From contig JBQDYD010000002.1 of the NCBI GenBank assembly GCA_051967755.1, positions 490,874 through 554,873 on the forward strand: a stretch of 64,000 bases of DNA, in the 5' to 3' direction. Position numbers and translations under genes: made by a program. This stretch comes from UBA1672 sp051967755. GTDB taxonomy: Bacteria > Pseudomonadota > Alphaproteobacteria > Micavibrionales > Micavibrionaceae. The notes under the pieces were generated by a model. The model ran no database searches. It was given only the letters and a program-made list of their open reading frames with translations, and was not told the DNA's origin. Shown piece after piece: positions 1 through 7,893 of this stretch (positions within the stretch are counted from its first letter, which is position 1; every line of letters begins with the position of its first letter).

Positions 1-368
1 TCTTTTTCCGCCGCAATCAGCTGCACCAGATAATCACTATCCAGTTGATCGGGCAGGGGAAGTTGAAGCAAAATACCATGCACGGATGCATCCGCGTTTA
101 AGGCCTGAATTGTCTTTTCAACCTCTTCGTTGGTTGTATCTTGCGGCAGACGTCGTTCAATACTGTTGATGCCGACTTTTTCACATGCTTTGATTTTGTT
201 ACGCACATAGACATGAGATGCAGGGTCATCCCCAACAAGGATAACAGCCAATCCCGGTTTTACATCCATAGCAGCCACTTTTTCTGCGATTGAGTCTTTT
301 AAGTCTGCTGCTACGGCTTTGCCGTCAATAATTTGTGCCATGTGTTTTTGTTCTTTCTGGTTAAGCAT
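1..368 (-). CDS. folD: FolD, methylenetetrahydrofolate dehydrogenase/cyclohydrolase (N-terminal part)
   Basis: The gene runs off the left edge, so only about the first 120 residues are present. The translation contains IIDGKAVAADL, the PGLAVILVGDDPASHVYVRNK block and the HGILLQLPLP block, which are diagnostic of the bifunctional NADP-dependent 5,10-methylene-THF dehydrogenase / methenyl-THF cyclohydrolase of one-carbon metabolism. The Lys of YVRNK corresponds to the conserved catalytic lysine. Two ATG starts are in frame. The one at 368 has AGAGG nine bases upstream; the one at 341 gives the usual MAQIIDGK start but has only a weak purine tract. I use 368 because of its ribosome-binding site, while family length favours 341. 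It lies 12 bases after yggT and is probably co-transcribed with it. Confidence 0.93.
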   Translation of the reverse strand, partial: MLNQKEQKHMAQIIDGKAVAADLKDSIAEKVAAMDVKPGLAVILVGDDPASHVYVRNKIKACEKVGINSIERRLPQDTTNEEVEKTIQALNADASVHGILLQLPLPDQLDSDYLVQLIAAEK

Positions 369-380
369 GTTCAGGCGCCT

Positions 381-662
381 CTAAAAAAATATTGAAGCTG
401 TTAGTCTTATTAAAATACCACCTATAAGTTGAACACCGATCAACGCCACCAAAGGGGTCAGATCAATTCCGCCGATAGGAGGGACAAATTTTCTGATCGG
501 TTTATACAGTGGATCTGTAATTTTTTTCAACTGTGACGTTAGGTTTTTTGCCGCTTCGTTATCTTTATTGACGATTTCAAAAGCAATAAGCCAACTCATT
601 GCGACATCAAGAACGATGACGATACAGACTAGTTGAACGATAACTCCGATAATAAATGCCAT
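381..662 (-). CDS. YggT family membrane protein
   Basis: A 93-residue integral membrane protein with two hydrophobic segments (about residues 3-28 and 66-92). Between them is the family block TDPLYKPIRKFVPPIGG followed by DLTPLV, which is the hallmark of the YggT/YlmG family. YggT proteins are linked to cell division or cation homeostasis in different organisms and have no settled biochemical activity, so no reaction is assigned. It directly precedes folD, whose possible ribosome-binding site overlaps this gene's stop codon; the two are likely one transcription unit. Confidence 0.9.
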   Translation of the reverse strand: MAFIIGVIVQLVCIVIVLDVAMSWLIAFEIVNKDNEAAKNLTSQLKKITDPLYKPIRKFVPPIGGIDLTPLVALIGVQLIGGILIRLTASIFF

Positions 663-819
663 TTTAAATCCTGTTTATTTTAGATTGTCTTTCATCGTTA
701 TATCGGTTTTAGTTCTATAGGAAAAGCCCTGTAATGAACTGCGCGGCGAAATCTGTGTGTGTCTTAAGTGAACATTTACTTTCTTCATAGTATCCTAAAG
801 GTGAGCAAAGGAAGGTTAT

Positions 820-1530
820 ATGCTTGGTTTAGATCCGTTAACGATCCCCTCAATGATTATTTTGGCGGCTTCTCAAGGCTGTCCAAAGCATGAACCGACC
901 AAAATTAACATCGTGCCGCAAACTGAAAAGGTGGAGTACGATTACAGCCAAACCTTAAAACAGATCCAGCAATATAGTACGGATACCGTTGATCCGTATG
1001 GGTTTCACGGTCAGACAATTACACAAGGATTTATGAACGGGCAGATTGAACTGCGTCATAAAATTCGTTTTGGTCAGGTGAAAAACCCGAAATTTAATAT
1101 TGCGTGTATTTGGTATAACGACATCACCGTTGAAATTAAGATTGACCCGACCATCGTGATCGCGCGTGAGCTATATCAGGATCGTTGCATGCGTAATGCC
1201 ATTTTAGGCCATGAACTGAAGCATGTGCGTGTTGATCGTGAAATCGTCAATAAATATGCGAAAAGCATGGGGCGTAAATTATATGATGCCCTGAAATCGC
1301 GTGGATTTGAGGCAGGGCCGATTTCATTGGAGCGCATCAACGAAGTGAGCCTGAAGATGCAAACGGTTGTAAAGCAGATATTAGAGCTTGAATATAAGAA
1401 AATGGGTATTGAGCGTGAAGAGCGCCAGCGTGCGGTTGATTCGTTGGAAGAATATAATTCGGTTGATGCAAAATGCCCGTCTTTCCAAAAGCGTAAGCAA
1501 CAACTCTATAGCACGCTACTTGGGCGTTGA
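820..1530 (+). CDS. Putative zinc-peptidase-like protein with HELKH motif
   Basis: A 236-residue protein I cannot name by family. Residues 131-135 read HELKH inside the context AILGHELKHVRVDRE, the HExxH layout of zinc metallopeptidases, followed by a long, charged helical C-terminal half (residues 140-236). The N-terminus is hydrophobic (SMIILAAS) but lacks the basic start of a classic signal peptide. A cysteine at 21 follows SQG, which is not a good lipobox. The layout recalls DUF922-type predicted peptidases; that is a resemblance only. AAGG lies six bases upstream of the ATG. The 3' end overlaps the convergent ccmI-like gene by 15 bases. Confidence 0.75.
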   Translation: MLGLDPLTIPSMIILAASQGCPKHEPTKINIVPQTEKVEYDYSQTLKQIQQYSTDTVDPYGFHGQTITQGFMNGQIELRHKIRFGQVKNPKFNIACIWYNDITVEIKIDPTIVIARELYQDRCMRNAILGHELKHVRVDREIVNKYAKSMGRKLYDALKSRGFEAGPISLERINEVSLKMQTVVKQILELEYKKMGIEREERQRAVDSLEEYNSVDAKCPSFQKRKQQLYSTLLGR

Positions 1531-2133
1531 GGGTGCGTCAGGGGGGATGCTTCCTTCCTCATCCTCATCTTCCTCTTCTTCTAAAGATTTTTCCTTTTCA
1601 GCCTGCATGCCTTCAATTTTTTCAATGAAAACTTCAATATCCGGAAGGAAGGGCGCGTCTTCGGGCGCGACGGCAGAGGCATAGAGCAATGATTTTACTG
1701 CGCGCTCATGCAGGCCTTGTTCGGCAAACAGTAACCCCTTTGCCATATGCGCAGTTGCCAGATTAAGGGCGAAATCTCGGTTCATCGGGTCTTTTGACAT
1801 GGCATCATTAAGCAGTGTAATCGCCGCGTCAAAACGCTCGGTTGAAATTTGCAGACCTGCCAATTCTAAAATTAAATTCGGGTCATTCGGGCGCACGGCA
1901 AGCTGGTCGTTTATGCTTTGTGCTTGCTTTATATACGGGTCTTCTTTCTTTGTGGCGGTATAGGCAAACGGCATGGGCAAATCACGCGAAACCATTAATA
2001 AAAGCCCAAGCGAGCATGCAGGAATAAACAGGGTTAGAAAATAAACGCTTTTCGGGTGCTGCTCTCGAATAGGGGCTGTGACATAGAGTGTCGCAATGCC
2101 GGCGATAATTGCGCAAATGATAAAGCCTGTCAT
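1516..2133 (-). CDS. CcmI/CycH-like cytochrome c biogenesis protein with TPR repeats
   Basis: A 205-residue membrane protein. Two transmembrane helices (about 3-20 and 30-48) are followed by a periplasmic helical part with TPR-like repeats (residues about 75-160; NPNLILELAGLQ, NRDFALNLATAHMAKG) and an acidic tail rich in Glu. This is the layout of CcmI, which presents apocytochrome c to the heme-ligation machinery, although the protein is shorter than typical CcmI. Its start overlaps the stop of the upstream CcmG-like gene in an ATGA, implying translational coupling and a shared role. CcmF and CcmH are not in the window, so the assignment rests on architecture and neighbour. Confidence 0.65.
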   Translation of the reverse strand: MTGFIICAIIAGIATLYVTAPIREQHPKSVYFLTLFIPACSLGLLLMVSRDLPMPFAYTATKKEDPYIKQAQSINDQLAVRPNDPNLILELAGLQISTERFDAAITLLNDAMSKDPMNRDFALNLATAHMAKGLLFAEQGLHERAVKSLLYASAVAPEDAPFLPDIEVFIEKIEGMQAEKEKSLEEEEDEDEEGSIPPDAPSTPK

Positions 2134-2696
2134 GATTGTTCGCCCTGTTGTTGCGTTTCTTTTATGGCTTTTAATGCAGGGATGATTTTTTCGGTTAGAT
2201 CCTTTTCCCGAATGGGGCCTTTATGGTGGTATCGGATTTTACCTGATGAATCGAGAAAGAAGCTCTCCGGTGTGCCGCGAATGCGCCAACCCGCTGCCGC
2301 GTATCCTTTATCATCTAAGGCAATATGTGTGTATGGGTTGCCGCGCTTGGTCATGTATCTGTTAATGTCTGTCGGTTTGTCCTTATAGGCGATACCGATA
2401 ATGTCAATATCGTGGTCTTTTGACAGCGCATCGATTTGTTTTTGTTCTAAAACGCATGTGGTGCACCATGACGCAAAGAAATTAACCATCAGAATGTCAT
2501 TATCAGAGAGCTCTGCCAGGTTGTCTGAGGAAATGCGTTTCTTTCCCGGGCTGAAAAAGCTCATTTCCTCCAGATCAAAATAAGGGACAGGGGCCTCTAT
2601 CAGGTTTACGGTGTTTTTTTCTATGGTGGTTTTAACCTGTAAATAAAGCAGCGCGCACAAGGTTAATATGGGGATAAGGATGATAATTCTGCTCAT
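2130..2696 (-). CDS. CcmG/DsbE-like membrane-anchored thiol:disulfide reductase
   Basis: A 188-residue protein with one N-terminal transmembrane anchor (SRIIILIPILTLCALLYL) and a periplasmic thioredoxin fold. The redox motif WCTTC is at about residues 77-81 in the context VNFFASWCTTC, and the cis-proline loop RGTPESFF follows. CcmG-type proteins reduce the heme-binding cysteines of apocytochrome c; the CcmI-like gene immediately downstream (ATGA overlap) supports that role over a general Dsb function. The reading frame extends upstream to 2828, but the ATG at 2696 has a GGTGGA ribosome-binding site and yields the expected anchor, and the extension encodes an implausible basic stretch, so I start here. 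A small membrane ORF overlaps its start by 4 bases. Confidence 0.85.
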   Translation of the reverse strand: MSRIIILIPILTLCALLYLQVKTTIEKNTVNLIEAPVPYFDLEEMSFFSPGKKRISSDNLAELSDNDILMVNFFASWCTTCVLEQKQIDALSKDHDIDIIGIAYKDKPTDINRYMTKRGNPYTHIALDDKGYAAAGWRIRGTPESFFLDSSGKIRYHHKGPIREKDLTEKIIPALKAIKETQQQGEQS

Positions 2697-2851
2697 AGAT
2701 CCACCATCGATGCCAAAACCATACAGGCGGATAAAATCAAAAGGGCGGCGACCGCGCTTAGGGTGCGTTTGATCGGTATCCGAAACAACAATGCACTGAT
2801 GCCGATTACAACGGCCAATATGATGCAAAAGATACCAATCTGATATGTCAT
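2693..2851 (-). CDS. Candidate 52-residue two-helix membrane protein
   Basis: A short frame read directly from the sequence: ATG at 2851, TGA at 2695-2693. The peptide starts MTYQIGIFCIILAVVIGI and has two hydrophobic stretches (about residues 5-22 and 33-49) separated by the basic turn FRIPIKRTL. It fills the gap between the PLP enzyme (stop at 2856) and the CcmG-like gene, and its stop overlaps the ccmG start in an ATGA, the same coupling seen between ccmG and the ccmI-like gene. The position is where a small ccmD-like gene often lies, but CcmD has one helix, so I do not name it. The ribosome-binding site is weak (AAAGAA). Confidence 0.6.
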   Translation of the reverse strand: MTYQIGIFCIILAVVIGISALLFRIPIKRTLSAVAALLILSACMVLASMVDL

Positions 2852-2855
2852 TTCT

Positions 2856-4013
2856 TTATGCGACCTTTTCTAATGCAGAGTTTAAATCGTCAAAAATATC
2901 GTCGATGTGCTCAACGCCGATAGAAAGGCGGAAGAGCTGATCCGTCACGCCTGCCTTTTCGCGTGCCTCCGGGCCCATAGACACATGTGTCATGGTGGCG
3001 GGGTGGTTAATCAGGCTTTCTGTGCCGCCCAATGATTGCGCAAGGCGAAACACCTCCAGCGCGTCAACAAAGGCCGCCAATTTAGACTTATCGGTTTTGA
3101 TCTCAAAGCTCATCATTGCGCCGAAGCCGGCTTGCTGCTTTTTGGCGATCTCATGCCCCGGATGATTGGGCAGGCCGGGATAATAAACCGCGCTGACCAA
3201 TGGGTGTTCGCTGAGCATTTGCGCGACTTTTTCTGCATTTTCCTGCGCGCGGGTTACGCGAAGTTCCAGCGTGCGCATACCGCGCAGCGTCATATAGGCA
3301 TCAAACGGCGCGCCGATCACACCGAGCGAGTTCGCCCAGAATTCCAGCTCCGTTAGAATCTCTTCATTATTGGTTGTCACGCATCCGCCGACAATATCGC
3401 TGTGGCCGTTGATGAATTTCGTCGTGGAGTGATAGACAATGTCCGCGCCTAAATCCAGCGGGCTTTGTAACATAGGTGATAGGAACGTGTTATCACATAC
3501 CGTCATTGCGCCGCATGCTTTTGCGCGCTCTGCGATCATTGCGATATCGGCGATGCGCATCACCGGGTTTGACGGGCTTTCGATTAATACCATTTTCGGG
3601 GCTTCTTCTTTAAACGCATCCTCAACGGCCTGTTCATCATATTGATCAATGAATTTCAATTTGAAATGCTTCTTTTCTGCAAGGCTGGCCAGCATACGAT
3701 ATGAACGGCCATAGCAATCATACGGCGCAATCAGTAAGTCCTCAGGATTTAAAAGGTGCACGATCAATGTTAATGCCGCCATCCCTGAGGAGGTTACGCA
3801 GGTTCCGATTCCGCCTTCAAGCTCTGTAATCGCCTCGGCCAGATCATCGCGAGAGGGGTTGCGCGTGCGGGAATATTCATAAGGGGCCTTTTGCTCCAGA
3901 CCGTCAATTTCAAAGGTCGTCGACATGTAAATCGGCGGCATCACGGCTTTGTGTGCTTTATCTGTTCCGACAGCCGCCTGAACGACTGATGTGCGTCTAC
4001 GCTTTGTGGTCAT
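2856..4013 (-). CDS. Trans-sulfuration PLP enzyme (cystathionine gamma-synthase/lyase family)
   Basis: A 385-residue Cys/Met metabolism PLP-dependent enzyme of usual length. Visible family blocks are YSRTRNPSR (47-55), SSGMAA (75-80), the PLP-contacting aspartate in VCDNTFLSP (Asp174), and STTKFINGHSD with the Schiff-base lysine Lys199. The C-terminal SLGGTESLINHPATMTH block is typical. The fold group includes cystathionine gamma-synthase (MetB), cystathionine lyases and methionine gamma-lyase; sequence reading alone does not separate them, although the blocks look most like MetB/CGS-type enzymes. The start has GAGGT eight bases upstream. The gene follows a terminator-bearing RNA element on the same strand. 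Confidence 0.9.
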   Translation of the reverse strand: MTTKRRRTSVVQAAVGTDKAHKAVMPPIYMSTTFEIDGLEQKAPYEYSRTRNPSRDDLAEAITELEGGIGTCVTSSGMAALTLIVHLLNPEDLLIAPYDCYGRSYRMLASLAEKKHFKLKFIDQYDEQAVEDAFKEEAPKMVLIESPSNPVMRIADIAMIAERAKACGAMTVCDNTFLSPMLQSPLDLGADIVYHSTTKFINGHSDIVGGCVTTNNEEILTELEFWANSLGVIGAPFDAYMTLRGMRTLELRVTRAQENAEKVAQMLSEHPLVSAVYYPGLPNHPGHEIAKKQQAGFGAMMSFEIKTDKSKLAAFVDALEVFRLAQSLGGTESLINHPATMTHVSMGPEAREKAGVTDQLFRLSIGVEHIDDIFDDLNSALEKVA

Positions 4014-4142
4014 AATCTGTTACCTCATTTATATTCAAGGCCAACACTTTATCGCCTTGCGAATCAAAAATCAGCAAAGAAATTTTTTATGTTTTCAAAA
4101 CATTCGAATGCCAGAGTATGAAGGATACAACGGGTAGGGCAT

Positions 4143-4174
4143 AAAAAAACCGCTGCCTGGTAAGAGCAGCGGTT
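4143..4174 (-). terminator. Rho-independent terminator
   Basis: On the minus strand AACCGCTGC pairs perfectly with GCAGCGGTT (9 bp, 9-nt loop) and runs straight into seven T. It ends the candidate small RNA or attenuates a longer transcript into the PLP enzyme gene. Confidence 0.85.
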
Positions 4175-4255
4175 CGAATAAAGTAAGTAAGCGAATTGAT
4201 TTTAAGAGGAAGAGCTTGGAATCTTTTAATTACAACCTCTTGGAGGTCCTCAAAT
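4143..4255 (-). ncRNA. Candidate small RNA or terminator-controlled leader
   Basis: A minus-strand transcript of about 113 nt is predicted from three seen elements: a strong sigma70-like promoter just upstream, a 5' segment GAGGACCTCCAAGAGGT that can fold (ACCTC/GAGGT, loop CAA) and contains CCTCC complementary to Shine-Dalgarno sequences, and a 9-bp hairpin with a T7 tract at the end. There is no convincing ORF downstream of the predicted start. CCUCC-bearing small RNAs are known in alphaproteobacteria, but I cannot match this one to a family. Because the PLP enzyme begins 130 bases downstream on the same strand, it could instead be an attenuator leader for that gene. Confidence 0.5.
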
Positions 4256-4261
4256 AATCTA

Positions 4262-4290
4262 ATTATCATTATTGTCGTTAAATGTGGCAA
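4262..4290 (-). promoter_or_regulatory. sigma70-type promoter of the candidate small RNA
   Basis: On the minus strand TTGCCA (one mismatch to TTGACA) is followed after exactly 17 bases by GATAAT (one mismatch to TATAAT). The predicted start is near 4255, giving a transcript that ends at the terminator at 4143-4174. Confidence 0.65.
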
Positions 4291-4542
4291 AAAAAAGGAA
4301 ATATCGTGCGGTTTTGCTGGTATTTTCTTATGTATTTGATTTTAAATAGTTTTTTGGTGTTGAAAACTCGTTTTTTTTGGATTTTCTCTGTACGTTTTTG
4401 TGGCTATGGCCTTGAAAAAACATAATTTTTACAAAAAACGCCTTTTGTAAATTCTCTGTTAAACTCTTTCAGCATATGATGTACACTCTTTTTGCGGCGC
4501 GATAATGCGTCATCACATGTCTAATACAAGGGAGTTTACCCT
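4291..4542. other. AT-rich intergenic region upstream of acnA
   Basis: About 250 bases with runs of A and T and no credible ORF. It must hold the acnA promoter. GATAAT at 4501-4506 and TATGAT at 4475-4480 are possible -10 boxes, but neither has a good -35 at the right distance. GGGAG, ten bases before the acnA ATG, is the ribosome-binding site. Confidence 0.4.
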
Positions 4543-7215
4543 ATGGCTCGTACAGGAAATGATTCCTTAAAAACACGCAAAACATTAACCGTAGAAGGTC
4601 AGGATTATGACTATTTTTCTTTGGATGCTGCATCCGAGAAAATTGGTGATGTTTCACGTCTGCCTTACACATTAAAAGTCCTCCTTGAGAACTTGCTCCG
4701 TCATGAAGACGGCCAGTCTGTAAAAGTTGAGGATATCGAAGCGATCGCAGGATGGCTGAAAGAAAAGAAATCTACACATGAAATTGCATATCGCCCCGCG
4801 CGGGTTTTGATGCAGGATTTCACAGGCGTTCCCGCCGTGGTCGATTTGGCCGCGATGAGAGAGGCGATGGTTGCCCTTGGTGGTGATCCGAAAAAGATTA
4901 ACCCGCTTGTGCCTGTTGATTTGGTGATTGACCATTCAGTTATGGTGGATGAGTTCGGTACACCGCAAGCATTCCAAAAGAATGTGGAGCGTGAATTTGA
5001 ACGTAACGGAGAGCGCTACGAGTTTCTAAAATGGGGGCAGGGCGCGTTTAATAACTTCCGCGTTGTACCGCCGGGTACAGGAATTTGTCATCAGGTGAAC
5101 CTGGAATATCTTGCGCAAACCGTTTGGATGGATGCGGATGATCAAAACCCGAACAAGAATATTGTTTATCCTGACACGCTTGTGGGAACGGATTCACACA
5201 CAACCATGGTTAACGGCCTTGCTGTTCTTGGTTGGGGTGTTGGCGGTATTGAGGCCGAGGCCGCGATGTTGGGGCAACCTGTGTCGATGCTTATCCCTGA
5301 GGTTGTCGGATTTAAACTGACAGGCAAGATGAAAGAGGGCACAACGGCGACTGACCTTGTGCTTCGCGTGGTTGAGATGCTGCGAGAGCTTGGTGTGGTT
5401 GGTAAATTCGTTGAGTTTTACGGCGATGGTCTTGATCATCTGACACTGGCTGATCAGGCGACAATCGCGAATATGGCACCTGAATATGGCGCGACATGCG
5501 GGTTCTTCCCGATTGATGAGGAAACACTTCGTTATCTTGAATTTACAGGCCGTGATCCGCACCGCGTAAAAGTCGTTAAAGAATACGCGAAAGCGCAAGG
5601 TATGTGGCGTGATTCAGATACGCCTGATCCTGAATTCACAACAAGCTTGCATCTTGATTTGAATGATGTCGAGCCTGCAATTTCAGGGCCGAAACGCCCG
5701 CAGGACCGTATTGCACTCTCAAATGCATCAAAGGCGTTTGCGGAGCTTGTGCCTGAAACAACATCACAGGCCGTTGAGGGCGCGGATTACACGCTTGATA
5801 ACGGTGATGTTGTGATTGCGGCGATCACCAGCTGTACAAACACATCTAACCCGTCTGTGATGGTTGGTGCGGGTTTGGTCGCCCGTAAGGCGCGCGCGCT
5901 TGGTATGAAGGTAAAGCCATGGGTGAAAACATCACTAGCACCCGGATCGCAGGTTGTGACCGAATATCTGGAAAAGGCAGGCTTGCAAGAAGACCTCGAT
6001 GCGATGGGTTTTAATACTGTGGGTTACGGCTGTACGACCTGTATCGGTAACTCAGGCCCGCTTCCCGGGCCGATCGGTGATGCCGTTGATGCGGCCGATT
6101 TGAATGTGACCTCTGTGTTGTCAGGGAACAGAAACTTTGAGGGGCGTATCTCCCCGCATGTAAAGTCGAACTATCTGGCTTCTCCGCCTTTGGTGGTTGC
6201 CTATGCGCTCGCAGGCTCTATGCGTGTTGATCTTTTGAATGAACCTTTGGGGCAGGATAAAGACGGCAATGATGTGTATCTGAAAGATATCTGGCCAACC
6301 AATGTTGAAATTGCTGATGTTGTGCGTGACAGTCTGACACCGGCAATGTTCAAAGACCGTTACGGCGATGTGTTTAAAGGGCCGAAGGAATGGCAGGAAA
6401 TCGGTGGCGGCGAAGCGTCGCAGACCTATGACTGGCAGGAAAGCTCGACCTATGTACGCAATCCGCCGTTCTTTAGCGGGATGAGCAAAGAAGTCGGTGA
6501 TGTTCAGGATATTCAGGATGCCTATGCATTGGCGGTTCTGGGTGACTCTGTCACGACTGACCATATTTCCCCTGCAGGTGCGATCAAAACAGACTCGCCG
6601 GCCGGTGAATATCTGAATGATCATCAGGTGCGCACGGTTGATTTCAACTCTTACGGATCTCGCCGTGGTAATGACCAAGTCATGACACGCGGAACATTCG
6701 CCAATATCCGTATCAAAAATGAGATGGTACCGGGGATTGAGGGTGGCTTTACCAAGCATATTCCAAGCGGCGAAGATATGAGCATCTATGACGCAGCCAA
6801 GCTGTATCAGGCCGAGGGGCAGCCCTTGGTGGTGATTGCAGGGAAGGAATACGGTACGGGCTCTTCTCGTGACTGGGCGGCCAAAGGTACGCGCCTGCTT
6901 GGTGTGAAGGCCGTTGTCGCAGAGAGCTTTGAGCGTATTCACCGTTCTAACCTGATTGGTATGGGTGTGCTTCCGCTGCAGTTCCAAGGTGCGAAAAACC
7001 GTGTCACATTAGACCTGAAAGGCGATGAGCGTTATTCAATCAGCGGCATTTCCGACGGTTTAACGCCGGGGCAGGCCGTAAATATGACGGTGACTTACAC
7101 GGACGGATCAACCGCGGATGTTGAATTGCTCTGTCGTATTGATACGCTTGATGAACTGCAATACTTCAAAAATGGTGGTATTTTGCACTATGTTCTAAGG
7201 CAGCTCGCCGCTTAG
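4543..7215 (+). CDS. acnA: Aconitate hydratase A
   Basis: An 890-residue cytosolic TCA-cycle enzyme interconverting citrate and isocitrate through cis-aconitate. The three [4Fe-4S] ligands are visible: Cys431 in the SCTNTSNP motif and Cys497 and Cys500 in GYGCTTCIGNSGPL. The swivelling C-terminal domain carries GTGSSRDWAAKGT and ESFERIHRSNLIGMGVLPL. Length and spacing match the AcnA/IRP1 type rather than AcnB. It is monocistronic: it stands alone between a long intergenic region and a strong terminator 27 bases after the stop. Confidence 0.98.
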   Translation: MARTGNDSLKTRKTLTVEGQDYDYFSLDAASEKIGDVSRLPYTLKVLLENLLRHEDGQSVKVEDIEAIAGWLKEKKSTHEIAYRPARVLMQDFTGVPAVVDLAAMREAMVALGGDPKKINPLVPVDLVIDHSVMVDEFGTPQAFQKNVEREFERNGERYEFLKWGQGAFNNFRVVPPGTGICHQVNLEYLAQTVWMDADDQNPNKNIVYPDTLVGTDSHTTMVNGLAVLGWGVGGIEAEAAMLGQPVSMLIPEVVGFKLTGKMKEGTTATDLVLRVVEMLRELGVVGKFVEFYGDGLDHLTLADQATIANMAPEYGATCGFFPIDEETLRYLEFTGRDPHRVKVVKEYAKAQGMWRDSDTPDPEFTTSLHLDLNDVEPAISGPKRPQDRIALSNASKAFAELVPETTSQAVEGADYTLDNGDVVIAAITSCTNTSNPSVMVGAGLVARKARALGMKVKPWVKTSLAPGSQVVTEYLEKAGLQEDLDAMGFNTVGYGCTTCIGNSGPLPGPIGDAVDAADLNVTSVLSGNRNFEGRISPHVKSNYLASPPLVVAYALAGSMRVDLLNEPLGQDKDGNDVYLKDIWPTNVEIADVVRDSLTPAMFKDRYGDVFKGPKEWQEIGGGEASQTYDWQESSTYVRNPPFFSGMSKEVGDVQDIQDAYALAVLGDSVTTDHISPAGAIKTDSPAGEYLNDHQVRTVDFNSYGSRRGNDQVMTRGTFANIRIKNEMVPGIEGGFTKHIPSGEDMSIYDAAKLYQAEGQPLVVIAGKEYGTGSSRDWAAKGTRLLGVKAVVAESFERIHRSNLIGMGVLPLQFQGAKNRVTLDLKGDERYSISGISDGLTPGQAVNMTVTYTDGSTADVELLCRIDTLDELQYFKNGGILHYVLRQLAA

Positions 7216-7241
7216 ATGCTGCGCATATCATGAATTAACGA

Positions 7242-7275
7242 AGCCGACGCTGTAATACGGGGTCGGCTTTTTTTT
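7242..7275 (+). terminator. Rho-independent terminator after acnA
   Basis: AGCCGAC pairs with GTCGGCT (7 bp, 13-nt loop) and is followed by a run of eight T, placed just past the acnA stop. Confidence 0.88.
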
Positions 7276-7353
7276 ATGTGATATTAAACCTTCTGTGCAA
7301 TCATAAATGAATACGGTCTATCGGGCGGTGTTCGTTCGATTTCGGATAAAATC

Positions 7354-7881
7354 ATGGTGAAGCACATGTCACATTTAGAAGAAAAGATGTTTTCTGATTT
7401 TTACAGGCAAGACAGTCAGGGAAATCGTTTGTTCTTTCCATGGGGGAGTATGGGCGACAGCTTCGTTCTCAATGACACGCAGGAGGCTTATATCGGGCGG
7501 GCTTTACGGCTCTTTGTGTTGGCGGCGTGCTATGTGATCGCAGCTTTGTTTCTATACTGTGAACTCAATGCGGCCGGTATTTTTCAGTATAATTGGATTG
7601 TGTCTCTGGGGGTGTCGGTCTTTATGGCGGTGTATTTTTTATATATGTGCCGCTTGGCGCAAAAGATAGGCTTAAAGCCTGCATATCAAAGTGTGGAGCA
7701 CGATAAGTTGCATATGAAATTACTGAAAGTGACGTTGGTTCAGTTCATGATTCTCGGTTTGGGGCTTTTATATCATCCGTATGATTTTATGTTATGGATG
7801 AGCGCGCTGGCGGTGATTTGTTTAAATTCGTTTTTTATCGGAACCGCATGGCATAAAGAAGCACGTTTTATAACGCCATAG
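7354..7881 (+). CDS. Hypothetical four-helix membrane protein
   Basis: A 175-residue protein of unknown function. A soluble N-terminus with the segment NRLFFPWGSMGDSFVL (about 24-39) is followed by four hydrophobic segments (about 52-70, 78-100, 126-142 and 145-165). The FPWG block before the first helix looks like a conserved feature of a small membrane-protein family, but I cannot name it. The in-frame ATG at 7366 is an alternative start; both have weak ribosome-binding sites. It has its own gap after the acnA terminator, so it is probably transcribed separately. Confidence 0.7.
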   Translation: MVKHMSHLEEKMFSDFYRQDSQGNRLFFPWGSMGDSFVLNDTQEAYIGRALRLFVLAACYVIAALFLYCELNAAGIFQYNWIVSLGVSVFMAVYFLYMCRLAQKIGLKPAYQSVEHDKLHMKLLKVTLVQFMILGLGLLYHPYDFMLWMSALAVICLNSFFIGTAWHKEARFITP

Positions 7882-7893
7882 AAATTATACCAA

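Noticed and set aside
1388..1684. 98-codon plus-strand open frame overlapping the convergent gene ends
   Set aside because: It is Ser-rich because it reads the complement of the acidic tail of the CcmI-like gene; no ribosome-binding site.
2697..2828. N-terminal 44-residue extension of the CcmG-like protein
   Set aside because: The extension is out of step with the membrane anchor start at 2696, which has its own ribosome-binding site, and the same DNA in another frame encodes a plausible two-helix peptide.
4087..4290. 67-codon minus-strand open frame overlapping the small RNA
   Set aside because: It starts upstream of the predicted transcript start, has no ribosome-binding site, runs through the terminator hairpin and has a non-protein-like composition.
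6121..6987. 288-codon open frame antisense to acnA
   Set aside because: It is a mirror of acnA codon structure. acnA has full family signatures on the other strand, and this frame has no recognisable protein features.
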